Notes: generated by a model from the letters alone, not told the origin. Shown: positions 1 to 6,821, numbered from the stretch's first letter. The stretch is DNA of 11,699 nucleotides from an uncultured Prochlorococcus sp. (GCA_902600395.1 CACKJL010000031.1:1-11699), one strand, 5' to 3'. Translations and numbers: made by a program.

Positions 1-1
1 A

Positions 2-727
2 GTAAAAAAATTATTTTCTGAAAATCCTGATGCCATTGCGGGGGTTATTCTTGAGCCTATCGTTGGTAATGCAGGATTTATTACTCCAGAACCTGGATTC
101 TTGGAGGGATTAAGGGAATTAACCACTGAGAATGGATCCTTATTAGTTTTTGACGAAGTAATGACTGGATTCAGAATAAGTTATGGAGGAGCTCAAGAAA
201 AGTTTGGGGTTACTCCTGATTTAACAACCCTTGGGAAAGTAATTGGTGGAGGCCTGCCTGTTGGAGCTTATGGAGGCAAGAAAGAAATAATGTCAATGGT
301 AGCCCCTTCAGGACCGGTATACCAAGCAGGCACTTTGAGTGGCAATCCACTCGCAATGACTGCTGGAATAAAAACTCTTGAACTGCTCAAGCAAGATGGT
401 ACGTACGACAAACTTGATTCAACAACTTCTAGATTAATTGAAGGAATAATTCAGTCCGCAGAAAATAACGGTATTGCTATTAACGGTGGAAGTGTAAGCG
501 CTATGTTTGGATTTTTCTTATGCGATGGGCCAGTTAGGAACTTTGATGAAGCCAAAACAAATGATGCCGAACTTTTTGGTAAGTTGCATAGAGAAATGCT
601 TCAACGAGGAATTTACCTAGCACCAAGCCCCTTCGAAGCTGGTTTCACATCACTAGCTCACAGCGAAGAAGAAATTGATAAAACTATTGAAGCTTTTGAC
701 GAATCTTTTAATTCAATAAAAAAATAA
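2..727 (+). CDS. hemL: Glutamate-1-semialdehyde 2,1-aminomutase, C-terminal part (5' end outside window)
   Basis: PLP-dependent aminomutase that converts glutamate-1-semialdehyde to 5-aminolevulinate, the last step of the C5 route feeding chlorophyll, heme and bilins in the cytoplasm. The reading frame is open from base 2, so the gene enters from the left edge; 241 codons remain of a family norm of about 430. Visible class-III aminotransferase signatures are FDEVMTGFR (PLP-ring Asp), then LGKVIGGGLPVGAYGG, whose Lys codon at 236-238 should be the Schiff-base lysine, then the substrate-loop region GPVYQAGTLSGNPLA. The C-terminus GIYLAPSPFEAGFTSLAHSE is typical of HemL and separates it from ornithine or GABA aminotransferases. 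It ends with tandem TAA stops (725-730). A TTG at 101 is internal and is not the start. It converges with the prohibitin-like gene downstream. The window also carries gltX, whose Glu-tRNA product begins the same pathway. Identity is very secure. Confidence 0.96.
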   Translation, partial: VKKLFSENPDAIAGVILEPIVGNAGFITPEPGFLEGLRELTTENGSLLVFDEVMTGFRISYGGAQEKFGVTPDLTTLGKVIGGGLPVGAYGGKKEIMSMVAPSGPVYQAGTLSGNPLAMTAGIKTLELLKQDGTYDKLDSTTSRLIEGIIQSAENNGIAINGGSVSAMFGFFLCDGPVRNFDEAKTNDAELFGKLHREMLQRGIYLAPSPFEAGFTSLAHSEEEIDKTIEAFDESFNSIKK

Positions 728-730
728 TAA

Positions 731-764
731 TTTACTAGTCTTTCTTTAAAGAAAAATGAGTAAA
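731..764. terminator. Possible imperfect hairpin between convergent genes
   Basis: The outer arms TTTACT (731-736) and AGTAAA (759-764) are complementary and enclose the perfect palindrome TTTCTTTAAAGAAA (741-754), with mismatches between the two stems. It sits between the hemL stop and the end of the minus-strand prohibitin-like gene, where a bidirectional terminator would be expected. It has almost no G+C in the stem and no clean U-tract, so it is a weak candidate in an AT-rich genome. Confidence 0.25.
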
Positions 765-799
765 TGGTTAAAAAGTTTATAAAGATCTAGTCTAAATTA

Positions 800-1603
800 T
801 TATCTTCTACCTCCTACTATTACTGGGGGCGTACCTCCTTCTGAACCTGGTAAGCCAGGAACAACTTGTGTACTACCATCCCATTTGTCGAGAAATAATT
901 TGAAAAGTACCTGATCGTCGAGACTTCTATTTAATGTCTCATATCTAAGTGCTTCTTGTTCTGCAATTTCAACTTCTGTCTTTGCTCTAAGTAATTGCTG
1001 ACCAGCTATTTGCTTTTGTTCAATAGCAGCTCTATATTCTTCAGCGATCTCTAATCCAGTAAGATCTAAACTTTTAACATCTACGTAATCGAATGAATTA
1101 AGTTCTTTTGCAACAGTATCTCCTACTTTCTCAGAAATCACTGCAAATTCAGTAGCAATTGTTTCTAGCTCATATTGAGAAAAAACTGATTTAAGAGCTT
1201 TTAGCAAAGATGGCTGAACAATTTTCTGATAAACATCGCTATTTCTGCTTGCAATTGTTGCGAAAATCCTTCCTGCTTCGTTAGGTTTTACTGAGTACTT
1301 AACAGTAGCAGTAGCTCTAATAACTTGAAGATCTTTAGTTAAAGTTTCAAATTTTTCAGGTTGAACTTGAGTTTTAATATCAAATGGATATACAGACTGG
1401 ATAAATGGAAGTTTAAAGTTTAAACCAGCTCTTCTAGAGGGTCCACTTACTTTCCCTAATGTTGTAACAACTGCAACTTGTCCTGAAGGCACAACAAAAA
1501 GAGATTGGGTAAGTAAAAGAAAGCCAGTAAAAGACAATACAATCAAAAGGGTTGCTGTCCCACCAGGACCCGTTGGTGTGACATTTTTAAAGGATGTTGA
1601 CAT
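800..1603 (-). CDS. Prohibitin/band-7 (SPFH) family membrane protein
   Basis: SPFH-domain protein of 267 residues, close to the usual prohibitin length. Residues about 17-38 (LLIVLSFTGFLLLTQSLFVV) form one N-terminal membrane anchor. It is followed by the PSGQVAVVTTLGKV start of the SPFH domain (about 38-200) and a helical segment with EIAEEYRAAIEQKQIAGQQ (185-203) that runs into an Ala/Glu-rich likely coiled coil to about 225. This is the prohibitin/HflK-like arrangement. Family members form large ring or cage assemblies on membranes and often restrain FtsH proteases; in cyanobacteria they are reported in plasma and thylakoid membranes, but the precise role is unsettled. The last 25 residues are rich in Gly and Pro (VVPGLPGSEGGTPP) and probably disordered. 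It is the most distal gene of the minus-strand cluster, with a 119-base gap before it, so it may have its own promoter. I see no strong ribosome binding site. Family assignment is secure, function is inferred. Confidence 0.92.
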   Translation of the reverse strand: MSTSFKNVTPTGPGGTATLLIVLSFTGFLLLTQSLFVVPSGQVAVVTTLGKVSGPSRRAGLNFKLPFIQSVYPFDIKTQVQPEKFETLTKDLQVIRATATVKYSVKPNEAGRIFATIASRNSDVYQKIVQPSLLKALKSVFSQYELETIATEFAVISEKVGDTVAKELNSFDYVDVKSLDLTGLEIAEEYRAAIEQKQIAGQQLLRAKTEVEIAEQEALRYETLNRSLDDQVLFKLFLDKWDGSTQVVPGLPGSEGGTPPVIVGGRR

Positions 1604-1722
1604 TAAATTTTTTCTTTTAGTTAATCATATTTAAATAGACTAATTAGTGCATTAATAAGACATTTAATTAAAATATTTTTTTAATAATTGTAAATTTAAA
1701 TACAGATATTTTTAGTAGATAT

Positions 1723-1920
1723 TTATTTAAATTCTTTCAAAAGTTCTAAATAAAGGTCCTCATCTATCTCCCTTATGTCATATTCAGAGGGTAAAACACC
1801 ATGCTTATACTCATGGGCCGCCATCCAACAAAATTTCTCTATTTCTTCTTTAGAAAAACGAGGATATTCTTTTACTTTTTTAATTAATGATTTAATGAGA
1901 GATTCTGAATAATCTGCCAT
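1723..1920 (-). CDS. Small conserved-looking protein of unknown function (65 aa)
   Basis: I do not recognise this gene. It encodes 65 mostly helical, charged residues with no signal peptide, membrane segment or Cys pair. The middle reads FSKEEIEKFCWMAAHEYKHG (about 22-41), an aromatic and His-containing amphipathic stretch, and is followed by an acidic segment (EYDIREIDEDLYLELL). It starts with ATG 27 bases after the yajQ stop on the same strand, so it is probably cotranscribed with yajQ, and it is followed 119 bases later by the prohibitin-like gene. Support for coding is the tidy fit in the operon gap, the normal amino-acid composition compared with neighbours, and the lack of a competing frame. 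The HEYKH run resembles a metal-binding HExxH only loosely (no Glu after the first His pair in the right register), so I do not call it a protease. Confidence 0.72.
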   Translation of the reverse strand: MADYSESLIKSLIKKVKEYPRFSKEEIEKFCWMAAHEYKHGVLPSEYDIREIDEDLYLELLKEFK

Positions 1921-1947
1921 ATTTTAAAAATAACCCTATTAAAGATC

Positions 1948-2445
1948 TTATCTAAAGTTATTAGCTTTTAGAGGAATATTCAAAGACTCTTCCAGCTCAC
2001 TAATAAGCTTAATCGCTAATTGAAGATCATTTTTGCTTTTACTAGCAACTCTGAGTGTTTCTCCATTAATACTGACATTAATTTTTTTTATTTTATCTCT
2101 AATATCTCTACTTATTTTTTTTGCAATTTCTTGTTTAATTCCTTGTTTTAATAAAATTGTTTGTTTAATTCTATTACCACTAACCATTTCAATTTCACCG
2201 TAGTCAAATATTTTTAGAGATAAGTTTCTTTTTATTGCCTTTTGCCTAATTATATCGTTTACAGCATTTAAGGTTAGTTCGCTGTTGGTGATTATAAAAA
2301 TATTTTCTTTATCTAAATCAACTGAAGTATCTGTGCCCTTCAGATCGTAACGCTGAGAAATTTCCCTTTTTACTTGATCCAGAGCGTTGACTAATTCCTG
2401 TCTATCAAAATCAGAAACCACATCAAACGAAAAACTTTCCGCCAT
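1948..2445 (-). CDS. yajQ: YajQ family (UPF0234/DUF520) nucleotide-binding protein
   Basis: Cytoplasmic YajQ family protein of 165 residues, the normal length. It opens with ESFSFDVVSDFDRQELVNAL and carries the diagnostic RYDLKG (32-37; RYDFKG in many homologs), the GNRIKQTILLKQGIKQEIAKK region, and the C-terminal end PLKANNFR matching the usual PLQFxNFR. The fold is known as two RNP-like ferredoxin-type domains. Family members bind nucleic acids or nucleotides, and a Xanthomonas homolog was reported as a cyclic-di-GMP effector. Whether the cyanobacterial protein binds that ligand is unknown. The ATG start at 2445 matches the family's N-terminus; no Shine-Dalgarno sequence is visible. It is third in the minus-strand cluster, 66 bases after the Rossmann-protein gene and 27 bases before the 65-residue unknown gene. 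A short stem GCTAA/TTAGC (2461-2476) lies in the upstream gap. Confidence 0.94.
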   Translation of the reverse strand: MAESFSFDVVSDFDRQELVNALDQVKREISQRYDLKGTDTSVDLDKENIFIITNSELTLNAVNDIIRQKAIKRNLSLKIFDYGEIEMVSGNRIKQTILLKQGIKQEIAKKISRDIRDKIKKINVSINGETLRVASKSKNDLQLAIKLISELEESLNIPLKANNFR

Positions 2446-2511
2446 AGTAAATTTTTAAACGCTAAACATTATTAGCATAAATCATCTTTAAATACGGGAG
2501 ATTGAATTAAT

Positions 2512-3024
2512 TTAATCAAAAAATAACAAACTAACCACTTTCCCCATTTCTTCAGCGCATCTACAACTATTTAGCAAAGTTTCACTATCGTGAAAGGCAA
2601 AGCATATTAATTGATCACACCTAGTAATAATTTCTTGATTACAAAGACTACTTGCAAGTGGCAAAGGTAATTCATCATTTTCACTTTTTTCAACCAAATG
2701 CATAACCCTCTCAAGTTGATCCTTTATTTCGGGTATTTGTCTATCAAGACTTTGTGGTAATAAAACAGTTAATAATGATGGATTAATATCTAAGACAGCT
2801 CTAATAACAGCTGCATTAACACCTTGAGATCCAGAAGTAAGGATATTATGTCCTTCCTCTGCTAAAGACCTTGCTATCAACTCAATTAAGTGGATATCTA
2901 CAACCGGTACGTGTCTACTACCTAAAAAAGCAATTCTCCTTTTCCCATTATCTTGGAGTTTTGCAAGTTCTTGAGCTAAGGCATCAACACCTTCCGTTGC
3001 TGGTAGATCTAAAGAGCGACTCAA
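2512..3024 (-). CDS. DprA/LOG-like (SLOG superfamily) Rossmann-fold protein
   Basis: Single-domain protein of 170 residues resembling the Rossmann core of DprA. RIAFLGSRHVP (30-40) matches the GSR motif, and TSGSQGVNAAVIRAVL (63-78) matches the Gly-rich SGxxxGxDxxAHxxAL loop. NQEIITRCDQLICF with HDSETLLNSCRCAEEMGKVV matches the C-terminal NRxIAxL and SGSLxTAxxAxxxGRxV stretches. DprA proper is about 280-380 residues with extra domains, which are absent here, so DNA recombination activity should not be assumed. SLOG domains are generally nucleotide- or nucleotide-sugar-binding. The start is TTG (3022-3024): no ATG occurs in frame downstream of the previous gene's stop before the conserved region, and AGGAA lies about 10 bases upstream. 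It follows the BioD/DRTGG gene by 25 bases and is almost certainly cotranscribed with it. Superfamily is fairly secure, function is unknown. Confidence 0.8.
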   Translation of the reverse strand: MSRSLDLPATEGVDALAQELAKLQDNGKRRIAFLGSRHVPVVDIHLIELIARSLAEEGHNILTSGSQGVNAAVIRAVLDINPSLLTVLLPQSLDRQIPEIKDQLERVMHLVEKSENDELPLPLASSLCNQEIITRCDQLICFAFHDSETLLNSCRCAEEMGKVVSLLFFD

Positions 3025-3049
3025 AATAATAAAGTTCCTATATTTGAAA

Positions 3050-4159
3050 TTAGCATTTATCTGAAAAATTGCAGGGAAAATCTATCTTTTCGAGAATTCT
3101 TTTTAGATTTACATGCTCTTGAACTAATTGAATAGCATAAGAAGCTTTAATTGATTCATGTATTCTGACATGACCAAAAGCTTGTTCAATAATTTCCACG
3201 GAGGAAAGAGTATCTAATTCCACCTTTAAAATTGGCACCTCCAATTCCTCCGCTCTATGAATCAATTGTGACAAAGGATCTCCTAAACCAGTTAAAATAA
3301 GGCATTGAGTCGAAGCCTCTAAAGCAGCAAGTTGGATATCAGTTCTATCAGCTCCAGTAACTACAGCCATATTTCGTCTTCTCCTGAAAAATTCCATCGC
3401 AGAATTCACCCCCATTGCACCAATACTTAATGTTTCAACAAGCAATTCATCTTTTTCAGCACAACAAATTACTTGGGCATCTAGTCTTCTTACAAGCTCA
3501 CCTACGGTGACACTTCTAAGAAGTGGTGATTTAGGCATCACTCCAAACACTTCAATATCCAGATCTTTAAGAGAGGGTATTATTTCATTTTTAACTTTTT
3601 CGACTTCTTGCGGCAAAACTCCGTTTAATACAACTCCAGCCAATTTCTCTCCTAATTGTTTTTTCGCATCAAGTAATGCATCCACACTTTTACAATCTTC
3701 CCATAAATTCACAATTAAAACTTTCGCATCTAAATCCTTAGCAAGTTGTGGGAGACTTAAGCCATAAATCATACCCTCATGAAGACTTCCGGCTGCCTCT
3801 AAAATATTCAGACCTTCAAAATCATCATTAACCAATCCTTCAATCTGATCAAAACCTTTTCCTGGGAGTAAGTCTTTATTGAAGATTCTTTTTTCAGCTG
3901 AGATATTATCCAATAATCCTACTGAAGAAATTAAATTCTCCTCTTCGATATTTAATGTTGATCCTATAAATTTAACATCATCATCTATTAATCCTTCATA
4001 AGACATTGAGGGAAGATTAGTAAGTTCAATACATGTTGCTAAAGGCTTTCCTATGCGTACTTTTTTTTTCTTCTGTAAAAGTTTGTTTGCTATCCCAAGA
4101 ACCATTGCAGACTTACCACTAAATGGCTCACATGAGCCAATTAATAATATATCGCTCAT
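3050..4159 (-). CDS. BioD-like P-loop plus DRTGG domain protein (phosphotransacetylase N-terminal family)
   Basis: Cytoplasmic protein of 369 residues with two parts. The N-terminal half resembles dethiobiotin synthetase: a P-loop GSCEPFSGKS (8-17), then IGKPL (36-40), a switch-like LEAAGSLHEG (120-129), and VLIVNLW and AGVVLNGV strands. The C-terminal half (about 215-335) is a DRTGG domain, with TVGELVRRLDAQV and the name motif degenerated to GADRTDIQ (269-276). This combination forms the N-terminal regulatory portion of long phosphate acetyltransferases, but the catalytic PTA_PTB domain is missing, so acetyl-phosphate synthesis is not expected. DRTGG domains are otherwise found with CBS domains and HPr kinases and are thought to be ligand-sensing. 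It heads the minus-strand cluster, and the DprA-like gene follows 25 bases after. It may be an NTP-dependent sensor or regulator; the substrate is not known. Confidence 0.85.
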   Translation of the reverse strand: MSDILLIGSCEPFSGKSAMVLGIANKLLQKKKKVRIGKPLATCIELTNLPSMSYEGLIDDDVKFIGSTLNIEEENLISSVGLLDNISAEKRIFNKDLLPGKGFDQIEGLVNDDFEGLNILEAAGSLHEGMIYGLSLPQLAKDLDAKVLIVNLWEDCKSVDALLDAKKQLGEKLAGVVLNGVLPQEVEKVKNEIIPSLKDLDIEVFGVMPKSPLLRSVTVGELVRRLDAQVICCAEKDELLVETLSIGAMGVNSAMEFFRRRRNMAVVTGADRTDIQLAALEASTQCLILTGLGDPLSQLIHRAEELEVPILKVELDTLSSVEIIEQAFGHVRIHESIKASYAIQLVQEHVNLKRILEKIDFPCNFSDKC

Positions 4160-4313
4160 AATTTTGTAAATTATTTGTTAATAGGTTTAAGATAATATTT
4201 TTTTTAGAACTAAACAAATATTTATTTATGAGTTTTAATCAAATAAAAAAATAAATAATCTTTTTTTGGTAAATTTATTTTAATTCTTAGGTATCTCACA
4301 AACATCAATAAAA
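4160..4313. promoter_or_regulatory. Divergent intergenic region, probable promoters on both strands
   Basis: This 154-base, extremely AT-rich gap separates two divergently transcribed genes, so it should hold both promoters. On the minus strand TATTAT (complement of 4192-4197) could be a -10 box, placing transcription start near 4186 with a leader of about 27 bases; no matching -35 is visible. No convincing -10 can be singled out for the + strand gene, and the T- and A-runs carry no symmetric operator that I can see. Confidence 0.25.
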
Positions 4314-5033
4314 ATGATAAATCCAACCAAAAACGAAAAAACTATAGGGATTACTGGAGCCTCAGGTGCGCTAGGGAAAGAATTAACAAAGTTGTTTCGT
4401 CAAAAAGGATATAAAGTTATTGGATTTACTCATAGTAAAACTAATTATGAAATAAATCTTGAATCTCCAAATGAATGGATCAAATGGGAATGTGGGAAGG
4501 AGTCGTCATTAAAAAAACAACTAGAAAATATAGACATTTTAATTTTGAATCATGGTATTTATGATTTGAGTAGAGAAAATTCCAATTATGAAAACTCAAT
4601 AGAGATAAATGCATTAAGCAAATTCAAATTTTTACATTTATTTGAAGATATTGCTCTAAGCAATGATTCAATAACAAAAAAAGAGATTTGGATAAATACA
4701 TCTGAAGCAGAAATATTACCCGCCCTAAATCCTTCATATGAGATTAGTAAATCCCTTATTGGTCAATTAGTTTCTTTCAAAAAAAATCTTCTGGATAAAA
4801 ATACAAAGAAAAAATTAATAATAAAAAAAATCATTTTAGGGCCTTTTAAATCAGAACTAAATCCTCTCGGAATAATGAGTCCAAAATTTGTTTCTAGAAA
4901 AATTTATGATTTAGCTAATTCAAAAAATTATTTAGTAATAATTAGTCCAAACCCTTTAACCTATATACTTTTCCCACTGAAAGAATTTTTTAATTTTTTG
5001 TATTGCCAAATTATCTATAAGTACAAATCTTAG
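4314..5033 (+). CDS. Short-chain dehydrogenase/reductase (SDR) family protein
   Basis: NAD(P)-binding Rossmann protein of 239 residues, a normal classical SDR length. It has GITGASGALG (12-21) as the dinucleotide loop, ILNHG (77-81) at the NAG position, Ser130 in INTSEAE, and the catalytic pair Tyr142/Lys146 in YEISK, so the active site looks complete. Asn99 in SIEINALSKF fits the fourth member of the tetrad. The C-terminal part (about 211-235) is hydrophobic and aromatic (PNPLTYILFPLKEFFNFL) and ends in a basic tail, unlike soluble sugar or fatty-acid SDRs, so membrane association is possible. The substrate cannot be read from the sequence. The gene is very AT-rich and Lys/Asn-rich. It starts at ATG 4314 with no strong Shine-Dalgarno. 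It diverges from the DRTGG gene and converges with map, with 3 bases between stop codons. It could be annotated simply as an oxidoreductase. Confidence 0.85.
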   Translation: MINPTKNEKTIGITGASGALGKELTKLFRQKGYKVIGFTHSKTNYEINLESPNEWIKWECGKESSLKKQLENIDILILNHGIYDLSRENSNYENSIEINALSKFKFLHLFEDIALSNDSITKKEIWINTSEAEILPALNPSYEISKSLIGQLVSFKKNLLDKNTKKKLIIKKIILGPFKSELNPLGIMSPKFVSRKIYDLANSKNYLVIISPNPLTYILFPLKEFFNFLYCQIIYKYKS

Positions 5034-5036
5034 TCT

Positions 5037-5876
5037 CTAGAATTCTCGATCCGTCAATATTTCAATACCATCTTTTAAAACAACTATTGTATGCTCCCAT
5101 TGGGCCGATAGTTTTCCATCTTTTGTTATTACTGTCCATCTATCATTTAGTGTTTTGCAAAATTTAGTCCCTTCATTAACAATAGGTTCCACAGCTAAAG
5201 TCATACCTTCACGAAGGACGACATTGGGCAATTCTTTGGTCCGAAAATTAAATACCGATGGTTCTTCATGAAGATTTCTTCCAACTCCATGGCCTGTATA
5301 GTCTTCTACAACACTAAAGCCATTTTTTACAACGGTGTCTTCGATTTCCCCAGCCACATCTAGAAGTGTATTCCCTGCCTTGATTTTCGAAAGCCCCGCA
5401 TACAGTGCTTTATAAGCTATGTCACTAAGTTTTTGAGCCTTTGGACTAACTTCTCCTACACAAATTGATATACAACTATCTCCATGGAAACCATCTAAAT
5501 ATGCTCCTGTATCAATTTTAACCAAGTCACCATTTTTAATTATTTTATTTTTACTTGGAATCCCGTGGACAACCTCATTATTAATACTAGAACAAATACT
5601 AGAAGGGAATCCATGGTAGCCCTTAAAACTTGGCACAGCTCCAAAACTTTTTATCCTCTTTTCTGCGAAATCATCTAAATCTTTTGTACTCATTCCTGGT
5701 TTAATTAAGTCATTAATTTCCCTCAAAACAGTTGCTACAATCCTGCTAGATTTTTTCATCAAATTTATTTCCCGTGAAGACTTTATTTCGATTCCTCTTC
5801 TCCTCTGAATAAAAGGAACTTGATCATTAGCTTTTGAATTATTTTTATTTAACAAAAGATCTGCAAAATGTCTCAT
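5037..5876 (-). CDS. map: Methionine aminopeptidase, type I
   Basis: Cytoplasmic metalloprotease that removes the initiator Met from nascent proteins. All five metal ligands of the pita-bread fold are present: Asp122 and Asp133 (IDTGAYLDGFHGD), His196 (GHGVG), Glu230 (AVEP) and Glu261 (QWEHT). The substrate histidines His104 (EVVHGIP) and His203 (NLHEEP) are present too. At 279 residues it is longer than the E. coli enzyme (264). The extra is an N-terminal extension of about 25 residues rich in Lys and Asn before the conserved IEIKSSREINLM region, and it lacks the SH3-binding Cys motif of some longer MetAPs. An internal Met40 would cut into the first conserved helix, so ATG at 5876 is preferred. 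It converges with the SDR gene and diverges from the small PepSY-type gene; the 95-base gap upstream (5877-5971) must contain its promoter. Identity is very secure. Confidence 0.96.
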   Translation of the reverse strand: MRHFADLLLNKNNSKANDQVPFIQRRRGIEIKSSREINLMKKSSRIVATVLREINDLIKPGMSTKDLDDFAEKRIKSFGAVPSFKGYHGFPSSICSSINNEVVHGIPSKNKIIKNGDLVKIDTGAYLDGFHGDSCISICVGEVSPKAQKLSDIAYKALYAGLSKIKAGNTLLDVAGEIEDTVVKNGFSVVEDYTGHGVGRNLHEEPSVFNFRTKELPNVVLREGMTLAVEPIVNEGTKFCKTLNDRWTVITKDGKLSAQWEHTIVVLKDGIEILTDREF

Positions 5877-5971
5877 TGGAATAAATAATAGTAATAGGTA
5901 AATATCTTCAAAATAGCCTTTATGGTCTTGGCTACCTTAAATCTATCAATAACAATGGGAAAGAAACAAAA

Positions 5972-6280
5972 ATGAAAACTTTATTTAATTCTAGGCAATT
6001 TCATAAGGCTTTGGCGCCTTGGGTTTTTCTTCCATTATTTCTATCTTCAATTACTGGCCTTCTTTATAGGGTTTCAAAAGATTTACTAGGTTACTCTAGA
6101 GAACAAGTTCATTGGTTAATGTCGCTCCATGAGGGGGAATGGCTGGGAGATAATGGAGAACTTATATACGTAATATTGAATTCCCTTGGAGTTTTATGGA
6201 TGCTCGTAACAGGATTCCAAATGTTTTCAAAAACAATTTCATTTACCAAAAAGGTTACTAAAGGCGAGTCAAAAGGTTAA
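5972..6280 (+). CDS. Small PepSY-type two-helix membrane protein
   Basis: Protein of 102 residues resembling the PepSY-associated transmembrane unit. It starts RQFHKALAPWVFLPLFLSSITGLLYRV with membrane segment 1 at about 15-32, has a loop with LLGYSREQVHWLMSLHEGEW (about 38-57), and ends in membrane segment 2 at about 63-83 (YVILNSLGVLWMLVTGFQMF) plus a basic tail. The pattern of a His near the first helix, a WLMSLHEGEWLG loop and a second helix is what PepSY_TM proteins show; in larger relatives such His residues have been suggested as heme ligands (here His11, His47, His53). I cannot assign a reaction. It starts at ATG 5972, which overlaps the TGA of a tiny upstream frame (ATGA). rplS follows after 32 bases on the same strand, so the two are probably cotranscribed. 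Confidence 0.78.
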   Translation: MKTLFNSRQFHKALAPWVFLPLFLSSITGLLYRVSKDLLGYSREQVHWLMSLHEGEWLGDNGELIYVILNSLGVLWMLVTGFQMFSKTISFTKKVTKGESKG

Positions 6281-6312
6281 GATATAGAACTTGTAGGACA
6301 AAAAAGACCAAA

Positions 6313-6783
6313 ATGGCCAAAGAGAAACAAGAGAAGGAATTAGAAACCAGTATTAAAGCTGACGCGTCAGTTGATGTAGCAGTTGAAAAAAAAGAAAAAA
6401 ATACGGTTTCTGAGACTACACAAACCTTAAGCGCATCCAATCTTATTAAGGATTTTGAGAATGAACAATTAAAAAAAGAATTACCCGAAATATATGTTGG
6501 GGACACTGTTAAAGTTGGAGTAAAAATTACAGAGGGTAATAAAGAAAGAGTCCAACCTTATGAAGGCGTTGTTATAGCAAAAAGGCATGGAGGTATTAAC
6601 CAGACTATTACGGTTAGAAGAATTTTTCAGGGTATAGGTGTTGAAAGAATATTTATGCTACATAGTCCACAAGTTGCCTCTCTAAAAGTTGAACGTAGAG
6701 GTAAAGTAAGAAGAGCTAAGTTATTCTATCTGAGAGATAGAGTAGGAAAAGCTACTCGCGTAAAACAACGCTTTGATCGATAA
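6313..6783 (+). CDS. rplS: 50S ribosomal protein L19
   Basis: Component of the large subunit at the 30S-50S interface. Residues about 44-156 match the whole bacterial L19: NLIKDFENEQLKKELPEIYVGDTV, then QPYEGVVIAKRHGG, GVERIFMLHSP and the C-terminal RRGKVRRAKLFYLRDRVGKATRVKQRF. The protein is 156 residues against about 115 in E. coli because of an N-terminal extension of about 43 residues rich in Lys, Glu, Ala and Thr, likely disordered. The ATG at 6313 is chosen because the frame encodes normal-looking, alternating charged sequence from there; a start near residue 44 would have no Met. AGGA at 6295-6298 lies 14 bases upstream, too far for an ideal Shine-Dalgarno. It probably shares a transcript with the small membrane protein gene before it. 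Beyond its stop is a 6-bp inverted repeat (AAGTTG/CAACTT, 6783-6803) without a U-tract. Confidence 0.97.
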   Translation: MAKEKQEKELETSIKADASVDVAVEKKEKNTVSETTQTLSASNLIKDFENEQLKKELPEIYVGDTVKVGVKITEGNKERVQPYEGVVIAKRHGGINQTITVRRIFQGIGVERIFMLHSPQVASLKVERRGKVRRAKLFYLRDRVGKATRVKQRFDR

Positions 6784-6821
6784 AGTTGTAAATTAATCAA
6801 CTTATTGGTCACAAAGACGCT

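Noticed and set aside
1723..1920. Zinc protease (HExxH) in the 65-residue protein
   Set aside because: The local sequence is HEYKH, which matches HExxH literally, but the protein is too short for a metalloprotease fold and has no third ligand or downstream Glu motif.
3507..3767. 86-codon open frame on the + strand inside the DRTGG gene
   Set aside because: It lies fully antisense to a gene with clear P-loop and DRTGG motifs, and its Ser/Thr/Phe-rich product looks like the complement of Lys/Glu/Leu coding.
6258..6506. 82-codon open frame on the - strand over the rplS 5' end
   Set aside because: It is antisense to the AAA/GAA-rich rplS extension, which gives the Phe- and Ser-rich product; no homologous features.
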